Assembly: GCF_031998825.1 (NCBI RefSeq)
Contig: NZ_DAMACX010000009.1
Location: forward strand, 44,670-108,669
Origin: Pseudescherichia sp031998825
GTDB taxonomy: Bacteria > Pseudomonadota > Gammaproteobacteria > Enterobacterales > Enterobacteriaceae
DNA: 64,000 bases
Direction: 5' to 3'
The first letter of the stretch is position 1. Each line of letters starts with the position of its first letter. Of the stretch, positions 18,139-26,846 are shown piece after piece. The notes below the pieces were generated by a model. It saw only the letters and a program-made list of their open reading frames with translations. It was not told the DNA's origin and did no database searches. The position numbers and the translations under genes are program-made.

Positions 18139-18963
18139 GTGCAAGGTGTACCGGAACAGTTCAGCGATGAGAAAGACAGCGCTCGCTTTCGCCATCTGGC
18201 GCAGTTTCCCGGCGTGGAGCTTTATCATGCCTATATTTCCCGCTACGCTTTTGAGCCACATACCCACGAAGCCTTTGGCATCGGCACCATAGAGAGCGGT
18301 GCAGAGCGTTTTCGCTATCGCGGCGCGCAGCATGTCGCCCCGGCCCGCTCGGTGGTCACCATGAACCCCGATGAGCTGCACACCGGCGAGGCGGCCACCG
18401 CTGACGGCTGGCGCTACCGCATGATCTACCTTGAGCCCGATCTACTTGAGCAGGTAACCGGCATCCGCCACTGGTGGTTCGCCGACGCGGCCCGCTACGA
18501 TCCGCTTCGCTCCCGGCAGATCTACACCCTGATCCACCACCTTTGGCAGAGTGACGATCCTCTCGCTCAGCAGGGCCTGCTGCTGGATCTCATCGATGCC
18601 TTTAGGCCATTGGCTCGCCATGCACCGGCGCAGGCAGAGGGTGCCCACCGCTTCGAGCGCGTGCGCGACTACCTGCATGACAACTATATGCATACCCTTA
18701 CCCTCGATGAGCTGGCACAGGTGGTCTCCCTGAGTCCGTACCACTTCCAGCGCCAGTTCAAGGCCCATTTTCACGTCACGCCGCACCAGATGCTGATGGC
18801 GATCCGCCTGTGGCGTGCTAAAGATTTTCTCACCCAAGGGATGCCCGCCGCCGACGTCGCCGCTGTTACCGGACTGACAGACCAGTCGCATCTTACCCGC
18901 GCCTTTACCCGCCGCTACGGCATCACCCCGGTGCGCTACCAGAAACAGGTGGTCCGGCGCTAA
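18139..18963 (+). CDS. AraC-family transcriptional regulator
   Basis: This 274-residue protein has an N-terminal AraC-type cupin (HTHEAFGIGTIESG, NPDELHTG) and a C-terminal pair of helix-turn-helix motifs (TLDELAQVVSLSPYHFQRQFK and VAAVTGLTDQSHLTRAFTRRYG, ending TPVRYQ). I choose the GTG at 18139, which has GGAGAG five to six bases upstream, over the GTG at 18124. There is no counterpart between qorB and ytfF in E. coli. It lies 75 bp upstream of ytfF in the same direction, so it may control that transporter. The effector is unknown. Confidence 0.85.
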   Translation: MQGVPEQFSDEKDSARFRHLAQFPGVELYHAYISRYAFEPHTHEAFGIGTIESGAERFRYRGAQHVAPARSVVTMNPDELHTGEAATADGWRYRMIYLEPDLLEQVTGIRHWWFADAARYDPLRSRQIYTLIHHLWQSDDPLAQQGLLLDLIDAFRPLARHAPAQAEGAHRFERVRDYLHDNYMHTLTLDELAQVVSLSPYHFQRQFKAHFHVTPHQMLMAIRLWRAKDFLTQGMPAADVAAVTGLTDQSHLTRAFTRRYGITPVRYQKQVVRR

Positions 18964-19038
18964 TGCGCAATCTCGTACAATACGGCCGCCCGCTGCCTTC
19001 CTACACTGCATGCAGATTTAAATAAATGGATGGAACAA

Positions 19039-19977
19039 ATGATTAGCGGTGTGTTGTATGCCCTGCTTGCAGGTTTAATGTGGGGACTGATTTTTGTCGG
19101 GCCATTAATTGTGCCGGAGTACCCGGCGCTGTTGCAGTCGATGGGGCGCTATCTGGCGCTGGGGCTTATCGCCCTGCCGCTGGCATGGCTGGGCCGTAAG
19201 CGACTGAAAAAGCTAGCCCGCCGGGATTGGCTCACCGCGCTGGAGCTGACCATGATGGGCAACCTGATCTATTACGCCTGCCTGGCCAGCGCTATTCAAC
19301 GCACCGGTGCGCCCGTATCAACCATGATAATCGGCACTCTGCCCGTGGTGATCCCGGTCTTCGCCAACCTGCTCTACAGCCGCCACGACGGCAAGCTGGC
19401 GTGGTCGAAGATGGTTCCCGCCCTGGTCTGCATTGCCGTGGGCCTGGCGTGCGTCAACGTTGCCGAGCTGCGGCACGGCGTAACCGGTGCGGACGGATGG
19501 CGCTACGTCTCCGGGATCCTGCTGGCCGTCATCTCAGTGGTGTGCTGGGCATGGTATGCGCTGCGTAATGCTCGCTGGCTGCGGGATAATCCGGATAAAA
19601 ACCCAATGATGTGGGCGACCGCACAGGCGCTGGTGACCCTGCCGGTTTCGTTGCTAGGATATGTGGCGGTATGCGGCTGGTTAGGCGTTCATCAACCCGA
19701 GTTCACGCTGCCGTTTGGGCCCCGTCCGGGCCTGTTCGTTGGATTGATGGTGGCGATCGCCGTGCTCTGCTCATGGGTGGGCGCACTGTGCTGGAATATC
19801 GCCAGCCAGAAGCTGCCGACGGTGATTTTAGGCCCGCTGATTGTCTTTGAAACCCTTGCAGGACTGCTCTATACCTTCCTGCTGCGCCAGAGCCTGCCAC
19901 CCGTGCTGACCGCATCCGGTATTCTGCTGTTGGTAGTGGGTGTGACTTTAGCCGTGAGGGGAAAACCGGTCCAGTAG
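19039..19977 (+). CDS. ytfF: DMT/EamA-family inner-membrane transporter YtfF
   Basis: The 312-residue product matches E. coli YtfF, a drug/metabolite-superfamily transporter with about ten membrane segments and two EamA repeats. Its substrate is not known. The start at 19039 gives MISGVLYALLAGLMWG as in E. coli; an in-frame ATG at 19030 would add three residues. Conserved blocks include GAPVSTMIIGTLPVVIPV and GPLIVFETLAGLLYTFLL. The AraC-type gene just upstream may regulate it. Confidence 0.9.
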   Translation: MISGVLYALLAGLMWGLIFVGPLIVPEYPALLQSMGRYLALGLIALPLAWLGRKRLKKLARRDWLTALELTMMGNLIYYACLASAIQRTGAPVSTMIIGTLPVVIPVFANLLYSRHDGKLAWSKMVPALVCIAVGLACVNVAELRHGVTGADGWRYVSGILLAVISVVCWAWYALRNARWLRDNPDKNPMMWATAQALVTLPVSLLGYVAVCGWLGVHQPEFTLPFGPRPGLFVGLMVAIAVLCSWVGALCWNIASQKLPTVILGPLIVFETLAGLLYTFLLRQSLPPVLTASGILLLVVGVTLAVRGKPVQ

Positions 19978-20003
19978 GCCGGGCAAACGCAGTGCCGCCC
20001 GGC
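19975..20003. repeat. REP-type palindrome after ytfF
   Basis: TAGGCCGGGC, a short loop and GCCGCCCGGC form the enterobacterial REP hairpin. It overlaps the ytfF stop codon and separates ytfF from the convergent chemoreceptor gene. Confidence 0.7.
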
Positions 20004-20013
20004 GATTTATCGG

Positions 20014-21597
20014 TTAAGCGTTAGCCATATCTGCCTGGCGGCGGGTGGTTTTAAACACCGCTACCGCCTCACTCAGGCGGGCGGACTGATCCTCCAGCGC
20101 CGCTGCTGCTGCTGCTGACTCCTGCACCAGCGAGGCGTTCTGCTGGGTGACGCGATCCATCTCCGCCACCGCCTGACCAACCTGATCGATACCACGGCTC
20201 TGTTCATCAGAAGCAGAGGCGATTTCGCCCATGATATCAGTCACACGAGTAACGGCGCTGACGATCTCCGCCATGGTCTCGCCAGCCTGATTCACCAGGG
20301 CAGAGCCTGCATCGACCCGGTCGCCGGAGTCGTCAATCAGACCTTTGATCTCCTTCGCCGCCTGGGCGCTGCGCTGGGCAAGGGTACGTACCTCGCCGGC
20401 CACTACGGCAAAGCCTCGTCCCTGCTCGCCGGCACGAGCTGCTTCTACCGCCGCATTCAGCGCCAGAATGTTGGTCTGGAAGGCGATACCGTCAATTACG
20501 TTAGTGATCTGGGCAATCTTGTTGGAGCTGGTGGCGATTTCATCCATTGTCCGCACCACGCTCTCTACCACGCTGCCGCCTTTCTTCGCGGTGGAGGAGG
20601 CATCCAGCGCCAGACGGGACGCCTGACGGGCGTTGTCGGCATTCTGCTTCACGGTCGCCGTCAGCTGCTCCATGCTGGCCGCGGTCTCTTCCAGGGAAGC
20701 CGCCTGCTGCTCGGTACGGGAGGAGAGATCGTTGCTGCCCGTGGAGATCTCACTTGCCCCGGTATAGATCACATCGGCCCCTTCACGCACCACGCCAACC
20801 GTGTTCGCCAGCGCCGTCTGCATCTCCTTCACGTTACGCGCCAGCAGCGCCATTTCGTTTTTGCCTTCGGCGGCAATCGGCTGGGTCAGATCGCCTGCGG
20901 CGATAGCACGGATATGGCCGAGCACCTCATCCAGCGGCTGGAGCAGCACACGACGCATCGCTATCCAGCTGGTAATAATCACGGCGATCACCATCAGCAT
21001 GATGGCAGAGAGGATCCACAGAATACGTTTGTAGTCGCTCTCATTATCTTTAACGCCCCGGCTGGACAGATCCGCCTGCGCCGTGCGCCATTCATGGTAG
21101 ACCGCCTGCATCGCTTTCTGCTTCTGCTCGGCGTTCTGCTTGAACATATCTTCCAGCTTGCCCTGGGCAAGGAACGTGTTCATCTGGGCCAGGGTGGTAG
21201 AGTAGTTGCGATACTGCTCCTCCAGACGATCGGCCAGATGCTCGTCCATCCCCGGCGTTTCCGGCAGGGCATAGTATTTGTCGTAATGATCCTTAGCCTC
21301 TGCCAGCAGGTTTTTCGCTGTAATGACCAGTTCGCCGAGCTGTCCGCCGTTGATCTGGCTCGCTTCGCTGCTTTGCAGACGCAGCATACCCCGGTTGAGG
21401 GTCACGCGGGCCTGGTTCAGGCTAATCCACGCGTCAGTAAACTCAGCGACGTTCTGGCTGGAGAGCTGGGAGACATTGAAATTATCTTTATCGTTATTGA
21501 GCGCGGTAATGAACACGCTGGCTGAGATCGCCTGCATGACGCCAAGCGCCAGCAGGACTGAAATCAGCAGGGTAATGACTTTCATACGTTTAAACAT
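20014..21597 (-). CDS. Methyl-accepting chemotaxis protein, Tsr-like
   Basis: This 527-residue receptor has a first membrane segment at about residues 7-30, a periplasmic four-helix domain, a second membrane segment at about 192-215, a HAMP domain and a long signalling coiled coil with the tip AFQTNILALNAAVEAARAG. Methylation-helix sequences (QQAASLEETAASMEQL) are as in Tsr. In the ligand domain Arg64, Arg69 and Arg73 stand exactly where Tsr and Tar bind the carboxylate of amino acids. The C-terminus ends RRQADMANA without the NWETF pentapeptide that tethers CheR and CheB, so it is a low-abundance-type receptor. It is not tsr itself. A FliA-type promoter lies upstream. Confidence 0.92.
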   Translation of the reverse strand: MFKRMKVITLLISVLLALGVMQAISASVFITALNNDKDNFNVSQLSSQNVAEFTDAWISLNQARVTLNRGMLRLQSSEASQINGGQLGELVITAKNLLAEAKDHYDKYYALPETPGMDEHLADRLEEQYRNYSTTLAQMNTFLAQGKLEDMFKQNAEQKQKAMQAVYHEWRTAQADLSSRGVKDNESDYKRILWILSAIMLMVIAVIITSWIAMRRVLLQPLDEVLGHIRAIAAGDLTQPIAAEGKNEMALLARNVKEMQTALANTVGVVREGADVIYTGASEISTGSNDLSSRTEQQAASLEETAASMEQLTATVKQNADNARQASRLALDASSTAKKGGSVVESVVRTMDEIATSSNKIAQITNVIDGIAFQTNILALNAAVEAARAGEQGRGFAVVAGEVRTLAQRSAQAAKEIKGLIDDSGDRVDAGSALVNQAGETMAEIVSAVTRVTDIMGEIASASDEQSRGIDQVGQAVAEMDRVTQQNASLVQESAAAAAALEDQSARLSEAVAVFKTTRRQADMANA

Positions 21598-21637
21598 GTA
21601 TTGCCTTTTTGGATGCAGGATATTGTCTGGCCTGTAT

Positions 21638-21664
21638 CTATCGGCAGAGATGGCGGCTTCTTGA
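21638..21664 (-). promoter_or_regulatory. FliA (sigma-28) promoter of the Tsr-like receptor
   Basis: On the minus strand TCAAGAAG is followed by an 11-base spacer and GCCGATAG. The flagellar sigma-28 consensus is TAAAGTTT, 11 bases, GCCGATAA. The -10 differs at one base only. It lies 41 bp upstream of the start codon. Confidence 0.75.
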
Positions 21665-21726
21665 ACATAATTGTGAAGTACATCTCATTTTGCCCCCTGC
21701 CGCTAAAGGGTTATAGCGCTGCTTTA

Positions 21727-21749
21727 AAGATGCATTTAAAATACATCTT
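21727..21749. promoter_or_regulatory. NsrR operator upstream of ytfE
   Basis: The 11-1-11 inverted repeat has half-sites AAGATGCATTT and AAATACATCTT, with a single central A. This is the known NsrR consensus almost base for base. It ends 26 bp before the ytfE start. The repressor gene nsrR is in this window at 57191-57616. Confidence 0.9.
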
Positions 21750-21775
21750 ATTATTTCACCCTTGAGGTAACTGCT

Positions 21776-22438
21776 ATGGCCTTTCGCGATCAATCTTTAG
21801 GTGAGCTGGCGCTCTCTATCCCCCGGGCCTCGGCCCTGTTCCGTCAGTACGATATGGACTACTGCTGCGGCGGTAAGCAGACGCTGGCGCGTGCGGCTCA
21901 GCGCAAGGAGCTGGATGTTGAAGACATTGAGGCGGCGCTGGCGAAGCTGGCCGAGCAGCCGGTAGATAAGGACTGGCGCGTGGCGCCGCTGGCCGAGATT
22001 ATCGATCACATTATCGTGCGCTATCATGACAGACACCGCGAGCAGCTGCCGGAGCTGATCCTGCAGGCGACCAAGGTTGAGCGCGTTCACGCCGATAAGC
22101 CTAACGTGCCGCGTGGGCTGACCAAATACCTGACCCTGCTGCATGAAGAGCTGACCAATCACATGATGAAGGAGGAGCGGATCCTCTTCCCGATGATCAA
22201 ACAGGGCCAGGGCAGCCATGCGGCGGGACCGGTAAGCGTGATGGAGAGCGAGCACGATGAGGCGGGCGAGCTGCTGGAGGTGATCAAGCACACCACTAAT
22301 AACGTAACGCCGCCGCCGGAGGCCTGCACGACGTGGAAGGCGATGTATAACGGGATTAACGAGCTGATTGACGATCTGATGGAGCATATCAGCCTGGAGA
22401 ATAACGTGCTCTTCCCACGTGCGTTAGCCGGGGAGTAA
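21776..22438 (+). CDS. ytfE: Iron-sulfur cluster repair di-iron protein YtfE (RIC)
   Basis: YtfE repairs iron-sulfur clusters damaged by nitric oxide and peroxide, acting in the cytoplasm through a non-haem di-iron centre. The 220-residue product has the N-terminal CysCys pair (Cys30, Cys31 in MDYCCGG) and a hemerythrin-like four-helix bundle. All six expected iron ligands are at the E. coli positions: His84, His129, Glu133, His160, His204 and Glu208. A near-perfect NsrR operator lies upstream, so expression should rise when NO inactivates NsrR. A REP element follows. Confidence 0.97.
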   Translation: MAFRDQSLGELALSIPRASALFRQYDMDYCCGGKQTLARAAQRKELDVEDIEAALAKLAEQPVDKDWRVAPLAEIIDHIIVRYHDRHREQLPELILQATKVERVHADKPNVPRGLTKYLTLLHEELTNHMMKEERILFPMIKQGQGSHAAGPVSVMESEHDEAGELLEVIKHTTNNVTPPPEACTTWKAMYNGINELIDDLMEHISLENNVLFPRALAGE

Positions 22439-22444
22439 ATAAAA

Positions 22445-22474
22445 AGGCCCGGCAGCGCTACGCTTGCCGGGCCT
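22445..22474. repeat. REP-type palindrome between ytfE and cycA
   Basis: AGGCCCGGCA and TGCCGGGCCT form a perfect stem around a ten-base centre. It lies between the convergent ends of ytfE and cycA and may also act as a transcript-stabilising hairpin. Confidence 0.75.
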
Positions 22475-22497
22475 ACAGGCTGTTATTTCTGGAAACC

Positions 22498-23910
22498 TTA
22501 CTTACGGAAACTCTCTACGCGCTTCTTGCCAACCAGCAGCCAGAACGCGCCCAGCACCACAAACCACAGCGGCGTGACGATCAGCGCCTGACGGGTATCC
22601 TCTTCCAGGGTCAGCAGCACCAGCACAAAGGCGAAGAACGCCATGCACACCCAGCACATCACCTTGCCCAGCGGCATCTTATAGATCGACTTCGCGTGCA
22701 GCTCCGGACGGCGCTTACGGTAGACCAGATACGAGCAGAGAATAATGGTCCAGACGAACATAAACAGGATCGCCGACACGGTGGTGATCATGGTGAAGGC
22801 CGCAATCACGCTCGGGTTCACGTAGAGGATCACCACGCCACCCAGCAGGCAGATGCAGGAGAAGGTCAGCCCGGTGGCCGGTACGGCACGCTTCGACAGC
22901 TTGCCGAAGCTTTTCGGTGCCACGCCGTCCTGGGCCAGGCCAAACAGCATCCGGCTGGTAGAGAAGACGCCGCTGTTTGCCGAGGAGGCCGCAGAGGTCA
23001 GCACCACAAAGTTAATGATGCTCGCCGCCGCCGGCAGGCCCACCAGCACGAACAGCTCAACGAACGGGCTTTTGTTCGGTACCACGGAGCTCCACGGCGT
23101 CACGGACATGATCACAATCAGCGCGAAGACGTAGAACATAATGATACGGATAGGAATAGAGTTAATTGCACGCGGCAGTGACTTCTCTGGATCTTTGGTC
23201 TCCGCCGCCGTAGTGCCCACCAGCTCGATACCGACAAAGGCAAAGACTGCGATCTGGAAACCGGCAAAGAAGCCGCTCACCCCTTTCGGGAACCAGCCGC
23301 CGTCATCCCACAGGTGGGTAAAGGAGGCCTCAACGCCGGTTGGCGACTGGAAGTTCATCAGCACCATGACCACGCCGACGATAATCAGCGACACGATGGC
23401 GACGATTTTGATCATCGCAAACCAGAACTCCATTTCGCCGAACAGCTTCACCGTCGCCAGGTTAAGGCTCAGCAGCAGCCCGATCACCGCCAGCGAGGCT
23501 ACCCAGTCCGACAGTCCGGGGAACCAGAACTGGGCGTAGGCGGTGATGGCCACCACGTCCGCCATGCCGGTCACCACCCAACAGAACCAGTAGGTCCAGC
23601 CGGTAAAGTAGCCCGCCCATGGGCCGAGCAGATCGGCAGCAAAGTCGCTAAACGACTTGTACTCGAGGTTCGACAGCAGCAGCTCGCCCATGGCGCGCAT
23701 CACGAAAAAGAGCATGAAGCCGATGATCATATAAACAAATATGATCGACGGGCCGGCAAGGCTGATTGTTTTACCCGATCCCATAAACAGCCCGGTACCG
23801 ATGGCACCCCCAATGGCAATAAGCTGGATATGACGGTTTGTAAGATGACGCCGTAGCGACTGCTCGGCCGGAGCCTGCTCGTCGGTAGCGACTTTGATCT
23901 GATCTACCAT
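22498..23910 (-). CDS. cycA: D-serine/D-alanine/glycine:H+ symporter CycA
   Basis: CycA is the inner-membrane amino acid permease that takes up glycine, D-alanine, D-serine and D-cycloserine. The 470-residue product equals the E. coli length and has the 12-helix APC-family layout. The first-helix motif IAIGGAIGTGLFMGSGK and GIELVGTTAAETKDPEKSLPRAIN are intact. Its 5' leader contains a C/A-rich tract suited to GcvB pairing (separate entry). Confidence 0.97.
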   Translation of the reverse strand: MVDQIKVATDEQAPAEQSLRRHLTNRHIQLIAIGGAIGTGLFMGSGKTISLAGPSIIFVYMIIGFMLFFVMRAMGELLLSNLEYKSFSDFAADLLGPWAGYFTGWTYWFCWVVTGMADVVAITAYAQFWFPGLSDWVASLAVIGLLLSLNLATVKLFGEMEFWFAMIKIVAIVSLIIVGVVMVLMNFQSPTGVEASFTHLWDDGGWFPKGVSGFFAGFQIAVFAFVGIELVGTTAAETKDPEKSLPRAINSIPIRIIMFYVFALIVIMSVTPWSSVVPNKSPFVELFVLVGLPAAASIINFVVLTSAASSANSGVFSTSRMLFGLAQDGVAPKSFGKLSKRAVPATGLTFSCICLLGGVVILYVNPSVIAAFTMITTVSAILFMFVWTIILCSYLVYRKRRPELHAKSIYKMPLGKVMCWVCMAFFAFVLVLLTLEEDTRQALIVTPLWFVVLGAFWLLVGKKRVESFRK

Positions 23911-24223
23911 GTGTTTATTTCCTGTACCTGTCTGTGTTGTTGAGGCTCTTCTGGCCTTTCATTGCGTGACGCCGCAGGGCGCCTGAATGTGGACTCATCG
24001 ATATTAGGTAAGAATCGGAGGGATGAATACTGCGATTTAAAAGCAATGTTACACTTATGTTAAAAATGAGTGTGATATCACACCACTACCTGGATTTGGC
24101 TCACAAAAATACACGCAAAAAATGCATTTGCAAGATTAAGTATCGACATTTCTGTAAAGAGTGGAGGATATGCGGATGTGTTGCTTCCTCCCCCCATTTG
24201 GGGAGAGGAATCGTTTAGCAGCG
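23911..24223. other. Intergenic region between fklB and cycA
   Basis: This 313-bp region must hold the cycA promoter. It contains the C/A-rich leader tract (23931-23943), a perfect 14-bp palindrome GTGTGATATCACAC at 24070-24083, and a strong hairpin at 24185-24210 with no following T tract on either strand. No small gene was supported. Confidence 0.5.
23931..23943 (-). promoter_or_regulatory. Candidate GcvB small-RNA pairing site in the cycA leader
   Basis: On the coding strand the leader reads TCAACAACACAGA, about 21 bases before the cycA ATG. GcvB is known to repress cycA in E. coli and to bind C/A-rich targets with its G/U-rich R1 region. The match to that target type is visible; pairing itself is inferred. 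Confidence 0.45.
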
Positions 24224-24844
24224 TTACAGGATTTCCAGCAGCTCAACTTCAAACACCAGGGTGCTGAACGGCGGAATTGATGCGCCCGCGCCACGCTCGC
24301 CGTAGGCCAGATTCTGCGGAATGGTCAGCTCCCACTTCGAGCCTACCGGCATCAGGGTCAGCGCTTCGATCCAGCCTGGGATCACGCCGTTAACCGGGAA
24401 TTCAGCCGGTTCGCCACGGGCTACAGAGCTGTCAAAGATTGAACCGTCCGTCAGCTTACCGGTGTAGTGCACACGCACGCGGTCGGTACGCGCCGGGATA
24501 GCGCCCTCACCCTGCTTGATCACGCGGAACTGCAGGCCAGACTCGGTGCTGTTCACGCCTTCACGCTCGCGGTTTTCGTCCAGATACTTCACGCCCTCTT
24601 CCGCCATCGCGGCAAAGCGTTCGCGACGCACCGCATCGGCACGCTCGTGAATTTCACGCAGCGCACGATGAACAACATCCACCGGCACAGCAGGCTGTTT
24701 ACCTGCCAGCGCGTCGGCAATACCGGCAACCAGCGCTTCCGGCAGCAGGCCCTGGAGGCCAGACTCGCTCAGCTGCTGGCCTACCTGCAGGCCGATACCG
24801 TAACTTGCCTGTGCTTCGATAGTGTCAAACGTCGGGGTTGTCAT
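24224..24844 (-). CDS. fklB: FKBP-type peptidyl-prolyl cis-trans isomerase FklB
   Basis: FklB catalyses prolyl isomerisation. The 206-residue product has an N-terminal dimerisation helix region (residues 1-90) and a C-terminal FKBP domain with VRVHYTGKLTDGSIFDSS, PGWIEALTLMPVGSKWEL and YGERGAGASIPPFSTLVFEVEL. I set the start at 24844 because AAGGA lies seven bases upstream and MTTPTFDTIEAQ matches the family N-terminus; a longer frame to 24952 adds only unrelated residues. No signal peptide is present. Confidence 0.95.
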   Translation of the reverse strand: MTTPTFDTIEAQASYGIGLQVGQQLSESGLQGLLPEALVAGIADALAGKQPAVPVDVVHRALREIHERADAVRRERFAAMAEEGVKYLDENREREGVNSTESGLQFRVIKQGEGAIPARTDRVRVHYTGKLTDGSIFDSSVARGEPAEFPVNGVIPGWIEALTLMPVGSKWELTIPQNLAYGERGAGASIPPFSTLVFEVELLEIL

Positions 24845-25076
24845 GGATTTTCCTTTCATCGTATTAAAAGTAGCGGGCAGCATAGCAGCCGCGCCGCACC
24901 GGGTAAAACTTTGTCGCAGGGAGGGTGACAAATCGCAGCGAAAAAGAAACAATAGAGAGGGGTAAGATTATTCCCGATCCCAGGTCACGAAAGAGCGCTT
25001 TACTACGCGAGTCAGGCAGTTAGCAATCTATACTCAGTGATACAGGAAAATAACGACGCGGAGCAGGAGGAAAGCC

Positions 25077-25715
25077 ATGCCCGGGCGATTTGCACTGAAA
25101 CCGACTCTGGCGAAAATCTGGTACGCGCCGGATAACTTTCGCATTATGGATCCGCTGCCCCCTGCGCACCGTCGCGGCATCATTATTGCGGCTCTGCTTG
25201 TAGTCATCGGCCTGTTGCTGCCCTCCGGGGACAACGGTGACGATGCGCCGGTCAGGCGCGACGCCCAGCTGGATATCGCCCCTTCCCAGCCAGCCCCTAC
25301 TGCCCACTCCGCCGCGCCAACGGTGAGCGATCCCCAGCTGGTTGCGCCGGTGGCCCCGGAGCCAATCCAGGAGCAAGAGCAGCCGGAAGAGACGCAAAGC
25401 AATACCGCACAGACTAACGTCGTGCAGCCCTTCCAGGAGTCAGGGGGCATTGACCAGCAGTGGCGGACCTACCGCATTGCGTCTGGCCAGACGCTGGCCC
25501 AGCTCTTCCGCGATCACAACCTGCCGGCGACGGATGTCTATGCGATGGCGCAGGTCGAGGGTAACGGCAAGCCGCTCAGCACGCTGCAAACCGGCCAGGT
25601 GGTGAAGATCCGCCAGAACGCCAGCGGCGTAGTCACCGGCCTGACGATTGAAACCGGCGATGGCGAGGTATTGTTTACCCGCCAGGCCAACGGCAGCTTT
25701 ATCCGCGCGCGATAA
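25077..25715 (+). CDS. ytfB: Cell-division and adhesion-linked OapA-family protein YtfB
   Basis: The 212-residue product matches YtfB, an inner-membrane protein with one transmembrane segment (GIIIAALLVVIGLLLPSG, about residues 34-51), a proline/glutamine-rich periplasmic linker and a C-terminal LysM-like OapA domain (WRTYRIASGQTLAQLFRDHNL). The E. coli protein localises at the septum and binds glycans. Length equals that of E. coli. GGAGGAAA lies upstream of the ATG. Confidence 0.93.
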   Translation: MPGRFALKPTLAKIWYAPDNFRIMDPLPPAHRRGIIIAALLVVIGLLLPSGDNGDDAPVRRDAQLDIAPSQPAPTAHSAAPTVSDPQLVAPVAPEPIQEQEQPEETQSNTAQTNVVQPFQESGGIDQQWRTYRIASGQTLAQLFRDHNLPATDVYAMAQVEGNGKPLSTLQTGQVVKIRQNASGVVTGLTIETGDGEVLFTRQANGSFIRAR

Positions 25716-25729
25716 TGCATCTCTCGCTC

Positions 25730-25756
25730 CCCGGTGGCGCTAACGCTTACCGGGGC
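25730..25756. repeat. REP-like palindrome between ytfB and the DMT transporter gene
   Basis: CCCCGGT and ACCGGGG enclose a GGCGCTAACGCTT centre. It lies between convergent genes like the other REP copies here but has an AT-poorer, shorter stem. Confidence 0.6.
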
Positions 25757-25761
25757 TACGA

Positions 25762-26691
25762 TTACGCTTTGGGTTTATTAACCCACCAGATACCCGTGCA
25801 GACCAGCACCAGCGCAATGGCATATTTCATCTCAAGGATATTCTCTCCGAGGAAGATTGCCGACAGCACCGTACCCGCTACCGGGATCACAAAGTTAAAC
25901 GGCGCAATCATGCTGACACGGTTGTACTTGAGCAGGACGCTCCACAGGGCAAAGGCAATGGATGAGAGCAGCGTCAGATAGCCGAGGAGCGCCGCCGCCG
26001 TCATGCTATGTACCACCAGCGTGCCGCCGGTCAGATAACCTCCCACCACCAGCACCCCGCCGCCAAACGCCAGCTGCCAGCCGGTCATCACCGTTGGATC
26101 GACGGTTTGCGAGATGCGTTTGCCATACAGCATGGAAGCCGAGAGGATAAACGCCGCCAGCACCACAAAGCCGTCTCCCATCATGCTAAAGCTGAAATCG
26201 AGCAGCGAATGGTTGACGTTCACCAGCATCACCCCGGCAAAGCCCAGCACGCAACCGATGCTCTTGTTGTAGCTTAGCCTGTCATTTTTATAGATCAGGT
26301 GAGCCAGCAGCACGCTGAAAAAGGTGCCGGTGGCGTTCATGATCGAGCCTTTCACCCCGGTGGTAAAGGCGAGGCCGATATAGAAGAAGATGTACTGAAT
26401 CGAGGTCTGCGTCAGGCCCAGAATCGCTATCTGACCATACTGCTGCGGCCTGAGTCGGGCGATAGGCTTGCGCTGCGCCATGGCAAACAGCAGCAGCAAA
26501 AGACCGGCAAACAGAAAGCGGTAGCCTGCAAAAACGATCTTCGAAGGGATATCGTCAGTAGCGATAGCAAAGAGCTCATAGCCGCTCTTAATGGCGGGAT
26601 AGGAGCTGCCCCAGAGCAGACAGCAGAGCGTAGCCCCGGCATAAGCAACGTTTCTACGGGCAAAAACCGGTACTGAAGAGACTGTTTCCAT
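25762..26691 (-). CDS. DMT/EamA-family transporter
   Basis: This 309-residue inner-membrane protein has about ten hydrophobic segments in two EamA repeats (CCLLWGSSYPAIKSGYE begins the first; GTVLSAIFLGENI lies in the second). Substrate is unknown. I start it at 26691 (METVSSVPV): a longer frame to 26805 would run through the rplI terminator at 26794-26818. The GAGG lies only two bases from the ATG, so initiation may be weak. I know of no counterpart at this site in E. coli. Confidence 0.85.
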   Translation of the reverse strand: METVSSVPVFARRNVAYAGATLCCLLWGSSYPAIKSGYELFAIATDDIPSKIVFAGYRFLFAGLLLLLFAMAQRKPIARLRPQQYGQIAILGLTQTSIQYIFFYIGLAFTTGVKGSIMNATGTFFSVLLAHLIYKNDRLSYNKSIGCVLGFAGVMLVNVNHSLLDFSFSMMGDGFVVLAAFILSASMLYGKRISQTVDPTVMTGWQLAFGGGVLVVGGYLTGGTLVVHSMTAAALLGYLTLLSSIAFALWSVLLKYNRVSMIAPFNFVIPVAGTVLSAIFLGENILEMKYAIALVLVCTGIWWVNKPKA

Positions 26692-26790
26692 TTCCTCACC
26701 AAAAGTAAAATCGTGTTTTAATTTATTATCGGGGAAGGCGTGAGGAATTGATACCCGACACCGTTGGGAGTGTCGACGGGGTCGCAAAAA

Positions 26791-26818
26791 GCAAAACGCC
26801 TGCACGAGGCAGGCGTTT
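26791..26818 (-). terminator. Rho-independent terminator of the rpsF-priB-rpsR-rplI operon
   Basis: On the minus strand CGCCTGC, loop CTCGT and GCAGGCG are followed by TTTTGCTTTTT. It begins about 30 bases after the rplI stop. Confidence 0.9.
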
Positions 26819-26846
26819 CGGTGTTATCTCAAACGAGAGTCGCAGA

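Noticed and set aside
24070..24083. CRP site upstream of cycA
   Set aside because: TGTGA and TCACA arms are present but separated by two bases, whereas CRP needs six.
24185..24210. Hairpin after fklB as a rho-independent terminator
   Set aside because: The stem is strong but no T tract follows on either strand.
26692..26805. N-terminal extension of the DMT transporter
   Set aside because: It would run through the rplI operon terminator and has no membrane or family sequence.
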